From Flabesymbios commensalis (lineage: Eukaryota > Annelida > Polychaeta > Terebellida > Flabelligeridae), in assembly GCA_964017125.1 (NCBI GenBank), contig OZ024909.1:52144914-52208913 (forward strand): a stretch of 64,000 nucleotides of DNA, given 5' to 3'. The notes beneath the pieces are model-generated. The model worked only from the letters and a program-made list of their open reading frames with translations, did not search any database and was not told the DNA's origin. This document shows positions 12,401 to 20,739 of this stretch, piece by piece. The first letter of the stretch is position 1, and the number at the start of each line of letters is the position of its first letter. Both the position numbers and the translations under genes were made by a program.

Positions 12401-15400
12401 AGAGGATCCTGGCGGAACAGATCAAGGTCATCCCCTGGGCTTCGACAGTTTTTTCGCCTCTAGCCTAGAACCTGCTGTTCAGGCTAGCAATGCACGTCGG
12501 CAGCAGGACCTTTTGGCGGCTGCCTTGAAGGCAAGCAACAAACAGCCTAGAAGAGAGAGAAGTCGCTCCCCAGTCAGGAGACCAAGGGAAGAGCAAGGCC
12601 ATTTCAGTCAGCCATTTTGCCAGATCCGCCGCGGTGGCCGCGGCTCGAGCAGAGGCAGAGGAAGCCGTCGCTCCGGAAGAGGGGCACGGTCATTGAGCAA
12701 AAGAAGTTGAATTCTTGGGCCACCTGGAGGACAAAAAAACCTGGTGGGACCAGCTGGCAAGGGACAAATTTGTCAGCGAGGCAGTCAGAGGCCACAGGCT
12801 GGAATTCGATTCCAGATCTCCTATGTCTTTGCCGACAAGACCTCCTCCACAAAGAATGGGGAAGGAGAAGAGACTGGCCCCTCAACAGGAGGTTCTCTCA
12901 TTGCTGAGGAAAGGAGCAATCGAGCCTGTCAGAGACAGACAAGCCGGTTTTTACTCCAATATTTTTGGACGGAGCCCAGATAGATCTTTTCGCCTCCCGC
13001 AAGTCGGCTCACCTACCAGTCTACTTCTCCCTGGACAAGAAGGACAGGAGAGCAGCAGGGATCAACGCCCTAGTACAACATTGGAACTTCAGCAGGATGT
13101 ACGCGTTTCTTCCTCAACAGTTGATTCCTCTAGTTCTGGTGAGGATGAAAGAGATCAAAGGAGTTTTGATGCCAGTAACCCCCTCTTGGACGAGGTCGGT
13201 GTGGTTACCAGAGCTCCAGTGTTCTGACGTTTTTGCCTCTTTTCAGTTGATAGGCCTACATCCTCATTTGTTGAAGGTACACCAGCCCTTTTTTGTATGT
13301 TTCCATTCGACGTGTATGAGTTCATGCAAGATTTGTGAACTTTGACTACTGGCTTGTCATGACCATGTTTATCATAAGGCTCGATAATTAGCTCCCGCCG
13401 TCACCGTAGGTGAGACGGAGGGAGCTATGGATTCTACCTCCGTTTTTTTTTGGCCTCTTCTTTTGCCTATAACTTTGTAAGAAAATATGCTAGGATAACA
13501 ATTTTTGGTATGTGGGTTACTTCCAGGTGGCTAATGGACAGGTTAAAATATTTTTAATCTGAATTCAATACGCAAGGTTGCAGAGGAGAAAATGATGATG
13601 TTACGGCGTTGGGCCGTCCGTAAACAATTCGTTTCCGGAGCATATCTCTGAAAGTACTTGTCCGATCGTCTTCAAATTTTACACACAACACCCCTAGGGG
13701 GTCTAGTTGTGCCTTTTGGGGTATTTGAACTTTGACCTACTTCTGGTTCAGAACTATGACCTATTTAGACGTTTTAACGCGCACTTCGTTTTCGGAGCAG
13801 ATCTCGAAAAGTACTGGGCCGATGACAGTCATATTGCACATACATGTTCTCTAAGGTCCCTAGTTGTGCCTTTTCAGGTTTTTGGACCTTGACCTTGAAG
13901 TTGACCCAGCACTTTGACCTAATTTATAACATCAGTAAATCCGACTGAAAGATTTTGCGGAATATCATGAAAACTGCTCAAGTAGCTACACCATTACTAT
14001 AAAACAAATTGTGAGGTTTCAGGAGAGGATGCATCTTGAAAAATTTCAAGTCGATAAAATTAAAAATGGCCGCCTATCGGCCATTATTCACCTCACAGGC
14101 CTGATATTGCGGAATATCATGAAAACCGCTTAAGATAGCTACACCATTAATATCAAATAAATTGTAAGGTTTCAGGAGAGGATGCATCTTGAAAAATTTG
14201 AAGTTGATAAAATTCAAAATGGCCGCCTATCAGCCATTATTCACCTCGACAGGCCTGATATTGTGGAATATCATAAAAACCGCTCAAGATATCTACACCA
14301 TTACTATAAAACGAATTGTAAGGCTTCAGGAGAGGATGCATTTTGAAAAAATTCAACTCGTCCCAGTTCAAAATGGCCGCCAATCGGCCCCTATTCACTT
14401 TCACATGGCCGTTATTTGGTAAACCGTGCTAGATGGCTAGACCATTACTATAAAACAAAATGTGTGATTTCAGGAGAGGATGCATTCAAAATGGCCGCTT
14501 ATCGGCCATTATTCACTTTCACATGGCCGTTATTTGGTCAAACGTGCTAGATGGCTAGACCATTACTGTAAAACAAAATGTGAGATTTCAGATGAGGATG
14601 CATCTTGAAAAAAATTGACTTGATCAAATTTATAATGGCCGCCTTTTCGGTCATTATTTATTTTCAAATGGCTGATATTTGGTAAACCGTGCTAGATTGC
14701 TAGACCATTACCTGATTACTATAAAACAAAGTGTGAGTTTTCGGGGGAGGATGCACCCTGAAAATTTTCAACTTACGAATTCAAAATGGCCGACAATCAG
14801 CATTATTTACCTCGATAGGCCTGATATCAGGTAAACCGTGCTAGATAGCTAGACCATTACTATAAAACAAAATGTGACGTTTCGACAGAGGATGCCTTCT
14901 AAAAACTTTCGACTCAATCGAATTCGAAATGGCCGCGTATCGGCCACTATTTACTTTCACATTGCTGATATTTGGTAAACTGTGTCAGATAGCTGGACCA
15001 TTACTATAAAACAAAATGTGAGATTACAAGAGAGGATGCATCTGGAAAAAAATTGACTCGATCAAATTCAAAATGGCCGCCTATCGGCCATTATTCACTT
15101 TCACATAGCCGGTTTTTGGTAACCGTACTAGATGGCTAGACCATTACTATAAAACAAAATGTGAGATTTCAGGAGAGGATGCATCTTGAAAAATTTTGAC
15201 TTGATTAAATTCAAAATGGCTTCCTATCGGCCATTATTCACTTTCACATGGGCGATATTTGGTAAACCGTGCTAGATGGCTAGACCATTACTATAGAATG
15301 AAATGTGAGATTTCAGCTGAGGATGCATCTTGGAAAATTTTGACTTGATCAAATTCAAAATGGCCGCCTTTAGGCCATTATTTACTTTCATATGGTTGAT

Positions 15401-18183
15401 ATTTGGTAAACCGTGCTAGATAGCTAGACGATTACTATAGAATGAAATGTGAGATTTCAGCTGAGGATGCATCTTGAAAAATTCTGACTCGATCATATTC
15501 AAAATGGCCCCCTATCGGCCATTATTTACTTTCACATGCCCAATATTTTGCAAACTGTGTTAGATGTTAGTCCATTACTATAAAACAAAATTTGAGGTTT
15601 CGGGGGAGAATGCACCCTAAGTTTTTAACTAATTTATATCGAATTCAAAATGACCGTAAATCAGCTATTAGTTAACTCGATTGGCCTGATATCGGGTAAA
15701 CCGTGCCAGATAAGTAGACCATTACTGGGATACTGATTAGGATCATTAATTTCAATGGAGGTTTGCAATCTCTGACAGACTGTCTAGTTCTTATCTTACT
15801 CTTAGACTGGGCTTCTTAGACCTAGTTGTCTTGCGTCTTGATTTTTGACCTAGACTAGGACTACATTAATAACCCTATACAAAATTGCTTAAATCAAATT
15901 CTAATTCGGAGCGGGAGCTCCTGGACTTATGTAGTCTTGTTTCAGATATTTTTTTGTGCTCATCATCACCTCTTTTTAAACTGGTTTCAATAATTCGATG
16001 TGGCTTAGCATCACACAGCTTGCTCTCTGAACACTTGCCACGACTTGCAAAGAAACAAATACCTCTACCTTCTGTCATCGTTTATATGCCTAACTGTCAT
16101 GCCTGAAGTTAACCTTTGAGTGAAGTCTGATCATCATGGCAAATGTCGTAGGCCTACATTTGGGAAATTATTCTATGACTATTAAGGTATCTGGGAATAT
16201 TTACCATGTTTACTTTGCAAAAAGTTGTTAGGAAGTGTGCTAAAAGTAAAATGACAGTATACCCGTCATGCTTATCCATAACCATGCATTTGCCCAGTTG
16301 GATATGTTGCACTAATTCATGACGGGTGTAGACCTGAAGGGGCTAGGTAACTGTTTTTTTGGTTGGTTGAAAAGTGGTCGCGTGCCACATTTGATGCCTT
16401 TTTCAACATCATCAGACCCATAAAATGACCTTGACTTTAACCTTGACTTCCAAATAGTTTTAAAATGTCATAAATGTACTCATGACATTTGGTTTAATAA
16501 AAATTGACTCCGACATAATCAAATTTGAACATGTAGGCCAATAGATATGACAATTTTTAGATTAAAAATGACTTTGACCTCGAACACCAAATAATTTTAA
16601 AATGTCATAAATGTACTTATTGACCTTGGTTTGATGGAAATCGACTCCCAAGATCATCAAATTTGAGCAATTATGTGCAGAGATATGCCATTTTTAGATT
16701 TGAGTTTAGCGATTGGTGGCCATCTTGGAAATATGCAAATAAAAAATTGCCACTGGGTGAAATTTAGTACTCCCGGTGGAAATGATGACTCTAGCCTATA
16801 CTCAACACAAATCAATCAAAATATAAACTTCTGTATGAATTTCCAAGTTATCCCAGCATTCTGCCTGACTATGTTGTAAGGGTCAACATGACTAGATTTC
16901 ATCCACCCCACTTGAAGCAAACAAATTATTATCATTTTTTTTCATCTAGCAAAATTAAGAAAGGGCATGAAACCCAAAATAAATTTCCAATGTTTGATAA
17001 ATGTTTGATAAAGCATTTGAGATATGCATTGAACAATCATGATATCTGAAAAATTCAAGTCAACCATGATTTTGTATGGCCGCAAAATGAAAAGGGTTTG
17101 GTCACAGTTCACCGATTAAAAAACATTGTGACTTTTATTTTAAAATTACTAGTTGTAGAATAATTAATTAATTTTCTAGTTGTATTTTGGTAGCTGGTTT
17201 TAAATTAGTTTTAAATTATCGTAAATTCTAAGTGATATACGTTAGTACAGTAGTGAATACAGTATCACTTCAATCTATATTGAAACACAATTTAACCAAC
17301 ATTAATATGTCGATTTATGTGATATTTACTGTGCTGAACTTCATAATAAAACACCTGTACACATATTAAAGTAATATTATGCTGATATATTGTCGTACTA
17401 TACATGTATAACATTGTTTTCATAATTAATGTACATTGTTAAGCACCAGAGAACCAACCCCTTACATAATGTGTAAGGGGTCGGTTCCCTTGTGACTAGT
17501 AAATGCAGCACATATCTGGCAGCGTTTCTCAACTGATCATAGCTACTTTAGATCGACATATTGTACACTTTTTCTGTCACTACAATTGACTAAACGATTT
17601 TATTTTAGAAACAGATAAATCTTGTTCATTGAAGTAGCTACATGTAGGTTTTAAACCACATGTGACGATACCAACATCATTGAACAAAAATGGTGTGTTC
17701 GTTAATATATTTATTGGAGTCTGCATTCAAACCATTCGCTTTAGCACTTAAAACACTTGATTATATAGTTATCTTTAAAAAAAGTAATTACTGCTGTTGG
17801 ACACAACATTTTGCATCACTCATTAAAAAAGGCCAACAAATTCCCAGAATCCAGTGTAAGCTAAGTAGACTATTTGGACATAAAACTGTGAAGCTAAATG
17901 TTAGTGTTGGAGTTAAATAGCTGATATTATTTTTTGCAACCTAACATCATTGGCACGGGATGTTCAAAGCATGCCAGTGTTTTAAAAAGACAGTGAGATC
18001 TATGTTCAGCAACACATTGGGAGACTGCTCCCGTATTCATCACATTCAGAATGGCCATGGAGTGATGTAGTATGTTTTGAATAGCTTCTGATATTGCTCA
18101 TCCTTTGTGGGGATGTTTTTATCGCTCGCTGAGTAATTAATCCATTGTATTTGTTTGCAGGAGGGCGACGGAGGAACTGCTGA
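357..18183 (+). CDS. C-terminal exons of an unrecognised coiled-coil, Q/G/Y-rich protein
   Basis: Six exons (357-478, 1047-1345, 1701-1844, 2928-2981, 5177-5289, 18161-18183) join with GT-AG borders and matching phases to give about 250 residues ending ...RPGGRRRNC and a TGA; the 5' part lies before the window. Visible residues 1-40 look helical (KHFLDVKDVKAKAISIAELR). Residues 41-140 form a charged Lys/Glu/Gln-rich helix or coiled coil with LPSAELWKKYVYDELKKVGV in it. From about 141 the tail is low complexity: Gly-rich, then a short helix (NQASHVLSMLSQLL), then Ser/Gln/Asn/Tyr/Gly-rich with basic ends. Such tails are common in RNA-granule proteins; an RNA-related role is inference only. I do not recognise the family. 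It converges with GPATCH1. The gene structure is well supported; the function is open. Confidence 0.82.
517..765. mobile_element. piggyBac-like MITE with internal palindrome
   Basis: Ends TTAACCCTTGTCCTGC and, inverted, GCAGGACAAGGGCTAA, i.e. a TTAA (one copy now CTAA) duplication and a CCCTT-type inverted repeat, as in piggyBac-like elements. A palindrome of ~60 bp around CATTTGAAGC / GCTTCAAATG occupies about 549-611. There is no coding capacity. It sits in the intron between exons ending 478 and starting 1047. Confidence 0.8.
1047..1345 (+). CDS. exon of plus-strand gene, coiled-coil segment
   Basis: Acceptor TTTTTCAATAG, donor AG|GTGAAC. It encodes 99 residues and two bases, from DIQKKEQVLKVDEERKQADH to a very basic Lys/Gln-rich stretch. 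This is the main coding block of the gene in the window and has the helical charge pattern of a coiled coil. Confidence 0.88.
1567..1677. repeat. hairpin repeat, CCAACGTTGG family
   Basis: A ~111-bp near-palindrome from ACCCAGTCAGCACGATA to TATCGTGTTTGATGGGT, with the arms carrying TTGGTTCAATGTTGG and its inverse. Many relatives occur in this window. It is small and non-coding, a foldback MITE by structure, and sits in the intron before the exon at 1701. Confidence 0.75.
1701..1844 (+). CDS. exon of plus-strand gene, Gly-rich segment
   Basis: Acceptor TTTTCTAAGCAG, donor CAG|GTGCGA. The first base completes an Arg codon (AG|A) from the previous exon. It encodes PRHSAPQMRGCGGGGRVRPQ and continues to a short amphipathic stretch NQASHVLSMLSQLL, ending after two bases of a Ser codon. 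Confidence 0.85.
1947..2125 (+). repeat. fragment of element B (left end)
   Basis: It begins AGCTCCCACTGTCGCC and goes on with TGCCTATAACTTTGGAAG and a GGTAGCTATCAAGAGGTTGAAATATTT-like segment. These line up with the left end of element B at 13390-13620. The rest of B is absent, so this is a truncated or decayed copy. Confidence 0.6.
2928..2981 (+). CDS. short exon of plus-strand gene
   Basis: A 54-base exon after a TTTATTTTTAG acceptor, with a near-ideal GTATGT donor. It encodes EREQRQHHQNGYSSSSP with split codons at both ends that fit its neighbours (Ser before, Met after). Confidence 0.8.
3077..3245. mobile_element. piggyBac-like MITE, short member of the GTCGACTTTA palindrome family
   Basis: TTAA-bounded. 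It starts TTAATCCTTTCCGCGCGGGG with CCGACTTTATGTGTCAGAATG and ends TTTCAGCGCTTCAACGGTTAA. Its middle matches the copies at 48-51 kb (AAAGAGCTAACTAAGACATT; TTTGTTCTCCATGG), but the long palindrome is shortened. Confidence 0.7.
4294..4472. mobile_element. MITE with TTAA ends and ~24-bp inverted repeats
   Basis: The left end TTAAAGGTGATCTATCACCC is repeated inverted on the right (GGGATGATAGATCACCTTTAA). The arms continue with CCTTATAT/ATATAAGG. It is about 180 bp and non-coding. The family is distinct from the CCCTT-ended elements. Confidence 0.75.
4729..4961. mobile_element. piggyBac-like MITE with CACTTGAAGTTGTG palindrome
   Basis: Ends TTAACCCTTTGCCTGCTGA and, inverted, TTAGCAGGATAAGGGTTAA; TTAA at both sides. 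At 4867-4928 a ~62-bp palindrome centres on GGTCGCGGTAGCGAGAC with arms TTTTCAGCCACTTGAAGTTG. A second copy of the same core lies at 54066-54131. Confidence 0.82.
5177..5289 (+). CDS. exon of plus-strand gene, QNYG-rich segment
   Basis: Acceptor TTGCCAG, donor GTAAAC. It encodes SSQQQMYGANYQPHNPMYNP and continues through Ser/Gly/Tyr to QQQQRPG. It is low complexity and prion-like in composition. It ends with one base of a Gly codon. Confidence 0.85.
5290..6369. other. start of the 12.9-kb last intron; nothing recognised
   Basis: AT-rich intron sequence with no coding frame, clear repeat or RNA gene. Near 6340-6400 (TACAAAAATATTTCAGTG) it resembles the right end of the short MITE at 3077-3245. 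Confidence 0.5.
6370..6592. repeat. left arm of a ~220-bp inverted repeat
   Basis: It contains GTCAGGCAGAATACTG, CATACAGAAGTTGATATTTTG, ACCGGGAGTACTAAATTTCA and CCAAGATGGCCGCCAATCGC in this order. The same series occurs in reverse complement at 16655-16884. The arms differ by scattered changes, so they are old. It could be a dispersed repeat present twice in opposite orientation. Confidence 0.75.
7120..7510. repeat. repeated GTCAAAAAATGTCCTTTCCG motif
   Basis: The ~24-bp motif (ending CGAGAC or CGAGAA) occurs at about 7130, 7310 and 7483, with a fourth copy at about 10007 beyond the tandem array. The spacing is near 180 bp for the first three. No frame runs through them. Confidence 0.6.
7612..8960. 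repeat. tandem array of ~145-bp degenerate units
   Basis: About nine or ten units carry, in order, GTCGGCCATTTTGAATTTGAT, TTTTCAGGGCATATCCCTCC, CTGAAACCGCACATTTTGTT and TAGTAATGGTCTAGCTATCT. They share this layout with the arrays inside element B but are more diverged. A faint continuation is seen to about 9500. Small open frames across it are incidental. Confidence 0.75.
10052..10240 (-). mobile_element. probable LINE 3' end
   Basis: On the minus strand the segment ends GGTCAAATAAAACATTTCTGATTCTGATTCTG: an AATAAA-like signal and a short GATTCT repeat tail, as in several invertebrate LINE families. No reverse transcriptase frame is attached, so this is a 5'-truncated copy or a related SINE. 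The family cannot be named from this much. Confidence 0.4.
10340..10600. repeat. decayed hairpin repeats, CCAACGTTGG family
   Basis: ACCCAGCAAACAAGAGACG, then GGTCCAATACTGACCCAGAG, and further on GGCTCAACGCTGGGTCAGTG with CCAACACTGATCC. These look like one or two degenerate copies of the ~110-bp palindrome family, separated by unrelated DNA. Confidence 0.5.
10621..10702. repeat. hairpin repeat, variant interior
   Basis: An 82-bp imperfect palindrome from ACCCAGCAAACACGACATAT to ACATGTCGTGCTCGCTGAGT. The outer ends match the CCAACGTTGG hairpin family, while the inside (CCACCCGATGCCCGACCAAG) is different. Confidence 0.65.
11400..11636 (-). pseudogene. cysteine-rich (CXC-like) fragment, element-borne
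   Basis: A minus-strand frame has APDYLLRLIKCGCSSNTPCK and then CTCYKSKMGCTICCACC. The spacing of paired cysteines (CxC, CxC, CxxCCxCC) resembles the tesmin/TSO1-like CXC modules found in some proteins of mobile elements. It is a fragment next to the DIRS-like fossil and in the opposite orientation. Its source element is unknown. Confidence 0.4.
11560..13300 (+). mobile_element. DIRS-like retroelement fossil, broken
   Basis: The first part (about 11.9-12.7 kb) has a gag-like character with a basic, Arg/Ser/Gly-rich end (RRERSRSPVRRPREE). Then follows a reverse transcriptase remnant (RGHRLEF; LLRKGAIEPV) and an RNase H-region remnant (IDLFASRKSAHLPVYFSLDK). These motifs fit DIRS-type tyrosine-recombinase retroelements. 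It is far shorter than a whole element, with about ten or more breaks, and no recombinase part or terminal repeats are seen. GC is higher than in the surroundings. It is probably old. It lies in the last intron of the plus-strand gene. Confidence 0.7.
13390..15919 (+). mobile_element. element B, copy 1 (non-autonomous, with internal array)
   Basis: It begins AGCTCCCGCCGTCACC and ends GGAGCGGGAGCT, so the ends share an inverted AGCTCCCGC. Similarity with the inverted copy at 40816-42900 reaches about 15931. Order: unique left part (GTTACGGCGTTGGGCCGTCC; CCCCTAGGGGGTCTAGTTGT), a tandem array of 12 units, and a right part with repeated TAGAC/TCTTAGAC. There is no coding capacity. Possible classes are an array-bearing Helitron relative or a TIR element; the ends seen do not decide. 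Confidence 0.75.
13960..15730 (+). repeat. ~144-bp tandem array inside element B
   Basis: The landmark GAGGATGCATCTTGAAAA recurs near 14028, 14179, 14334, 14478, 14596, 14748, 14890, 15034, 15178, 15320, 15465 and 15608, mostly 142-155 bp apart. Each unit carries CAAAATGGCCGCCTATCGGC and CTAGACCATTACTATAAAAC. One unit is short. Confidence 0.85.
16440..16690. repeat. two tandem ~118-bp units
   Basis: ATAGTTTTAAAATGTCATAA at ~16455 and ATAATTTTAAAATGTCATAA at ~16590 head two similar units. Each runs through a TTGGTTT(A/G)AT segment, AATTGACTCC or AATCGACTCC, and ATCAAATTTGA. Confidence 0.6.
16655..16884. repeat. right arm of the ~220-bp inverted repeat
   Basis: Reverse-complement partner of 6370-6592: GCGATTGGTGGCCATCTTGG, GAAATTTAGTACTCCCGGTG and CATTCTGCCTGACTATG in the expected inverse order. 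The outer end GTTGTAAGGGTCAAC resembles the TTGACCCTTACA end of the piggyBac-like MITEs. Confidence 0.75.
17447..17491. repeat. 45-bp hairpin
   Basis: GAGAACCAACCCCTTACA faces TGTAAGGGGTCGGTTCCC around a short loop. It is a single isolated stem-loop with two mismatches. No promoter or terminator meaning can be given in a eukaryote. Confidence 0.6.
18161..18183 (+). CDS. last coding exon of plus-strand gene
   Basis: Acceptor TTGTTTGCAG. Two bases complete the Gly codon left by the exon ending at 5289, then GRRRNC-like basic residues lead to TGA at 18181-18183. The phase match and the Arg-rich continuation of a RPGG context support it, although only 23 coding bases are present and the intron is 12.9 kb. 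Confidence 0.7.
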
Positions 18184-18413
18184 GTGGTGACTGTACATAG
18201 TGCGTAATCTAAATATTAAAGAGTTGTATCTGGCACTTTAACAAGTAGCTGATACAGCTCTTTACTACTTTGATGACGATACCAGGAGATAAGTCATAAC
18301 CAGAGAGAGGGAACAAAACTGATGAACTGTCGCACTTGCTAGTCATGAAAAAACAATAGGACTCCGAGCTCTGCACTGAATAAATGACCTGTTATATGAT
18401 AGTCAACCTAACG

Positions 18414-18599
18414 ATCATAACATACAATGTGTCCTACATTGAACCAATGTTGGCTTAATGTTGGGCCGACGTCGTAGACGGCGGGCCAACATTGAGCCAG
18501 CACTGGTTCAAAGTAAATAACATTTGTACAACGTCGGCCCAACCTCTTCGATGTTGGTCCAACATTTTACAAATGTTATCATAACATACAATGTGTCCT
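18414..18599. repeat. hairpin repeat with 22-bp direct repeats at its sides
   Basis: ATCATAACATACAATGTGTC plus CT is found identically at 18414-18435 and 18578-18599. Between them lies a CCAACGTTGG-type hairpin (AACCAATGTTGG; GGGCCGACGTCGTAGACGGC; AACATTGAGCCAGC; CAACGTCGGCCCAAC). Confidence 0.7.
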
Positions 18600-18692
18600 C
18601 ATCATTTTTCATATTTTTTGGAATATGAAGAGCATATTCTCTCATTTAAATGTGGGTTCGCTCTCATTACGTGTTACAACTGTGTGTATGAC

Positions 18693-18781
18693 ACAAGATG
18701 TTGACCAACTGATGGTTTAATGTTGGGCCAGTGTCTCAGATGGCTGGCCAACATTATACAAATATTAGATCAACATCTTGT
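18693..18781. repeat. hairpin repeat, CCAACGTTGG family
   Basis: Outer ends ACAAGATGTTGA and ATCAACATCTTGT, inside TGTTGGGCCAGTGTCTCAGA followed by TGGCTGGCCAACATTAT. It is ~89 bp, a shorter member of the family. Confidence 0.7.
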
Positions 18782-19989
18782 GCTTGCTGAGGTAGGAACT
18801 GTGAAATGTTTGTCACAGCATTTTAAAAATTATCTTGTCACATTCCATCATTTCATCTCGACTCTTCCCCATGTTGTCTTTCAAATGTATTTTAATTACT
18901 GCACTACAAAACAAAGATTTACTGCGGAAAAAAATTACCTAACATGATAAGCATAGTATTTCACCTAATTTTAGAAAATTTAGTACAGTACGTGCAATTT
19001 GTAAATTTAATTTGGCTTCCAGAGTAATGTGTTTCTCTGTATGTCTGTTTATACTTTAGCAGTATTTAAATTAAAACAAATCCAGCATAAAAATGTAGTT
19101 TGCAAGATAGTACAACTTTTAAAAAGGGTGTAATTTTAACACGATTGTGTTGCATTAAATTTGAAATGCATTTAATTTGGGGCATAAGATTTTTTCATAT
19201 CGTTCATGAAAATCATTATTGTAACATAACCTGAATAATCCCCCTTTTTGCAAGGTAATTATCGTTTTGCTGTAGTCTAGATTTAATTCAAAACGAATAA
19301 ATATGAACCTATTTTATCCATTTGACAACAATGATCCGTGTTTTACCTGTGTTGCGAAACTATATTAATAATTATGCTGGCTGTGATGTTGTATATTAAA
19401 TATTTTCCCTGGTGCTTAACGAAAAGGTGATAAGTTGTTGTTTACCTTTATAAATATGTTTTCTACCTTGTTCGAGATTGAGCAAAGAGGTGTGTTCATA
19501 TCTTCATAATCAGCAGATAATTCATGGATCACATAAACTATTGTTGAATCGATTAGGTATGCATTTCATTGTCACATGTCTAGATTTCCACTAAAGAATA
19601 GTGGCTAATTTTAACCATTTAGGAACCATCGCAAAAGTTCGCAATATCCCAAAATACAAACTCTTTGTATTGATTGGTGGGTCACTGCCCCTTTTGTATG
19701 GACGTTTTTCGATTTTTTCTAAGTGCACTTATATTTTGTTTTCTACGATAAATATTTTTTTTTTTCTAATATTACTTCTTTTCTAATATTGCCTATAAAA
19801 AACATATGTAAGACGAGTAGAGTTGGCACAAGGCTACCTATGCATGTTAAGATATGTTTTGCTTTCGAATTGTGTGATATCGTTATGTATAAACTACTGT
19901 AGTCCCACACGAACATGATACGTTGATGCCATGTTTTATGGTTGTTCCATCGATGATTTAGGTGTCATGGAAATCTTGTTTTCGGCTGG

Positions 19990-20012
19990 TTGATTGATTG
20001 ATTGATTGATTG
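19990..20012. repeat. (TGAT)n microsatellite
   Basis: About five and a half perfect TGAT units. A GCTCAACATTAAAACAACGT fragment of the hairpin family follows. Confidence 0.85.
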
Positions 20013-20739
20013 ACCGTTGTGACGCTAGCTCAACATTAAAACAACGTAGAATCAAGGTAGCATGTTTGCCTGGGTATTAGTTATTCAGAATACCATTGAT
20101 ATGTGATAAGGGAGTGATTCAATTTATGTTATTAATTAAGTTGACGTATTGATGTTTTTCATGTATGGAACTATGAAATATTGCGGTCATTCACATATAT
20201 GTGAGCGGAACATTTATTCAACGAAGATATTAGCGTTATGGTAGTTTGAAATATCTGGTGTTGTAAATGTCCTTACGTCAGATAAGGGATATACTATCAG
20301 GTAGAGGACATAACAGAGAGAAATATCTCTCTAGAATTGTGTTTAAACCCATTGAAATAATGATGATATGGGAAAGTTTAACGTAAGACTTGTGTCAGAT
20401 AAATGATGCAACACACTTCGGCATGCAGTGCTTCAGTTGATTAGGCATTGCCCTCTCCTGTACAAGTCAGATAGAAGGCAGTCAAGGCTTTTTACGGGGA
20501 TGTACACATGTACATGGAATCACGCTGATGTTCTGGTAAAAGTAAACCAGATGCAAGAGCGGAACAAACTGTTGTTTTGGGGGAGCAAGCTCAGTGAGTG
20601 TTGCTCCAACAACCTGATACACAATTATTATAATCATGCTGCTTTAATTATTAGTAGCCCTAATACTAATATGCAGCATAGCGAGCAGTAGGCCTAATTG
20701 GCAAGGTTATTTCCAGAGATCAAGTAGACTAAAATGGCT

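Noticed and set aside
14189-14422. 77-codon frame in the array of element B
   Set aside because: Same reason: repeated unit translated, no codon bias or homology.
17447-17491. Transcription terminator
   Set aside because: The stem-loop looks like a bacterial-type terminator stem, but this is eukaryotic DNA and there is no matching transcript end.
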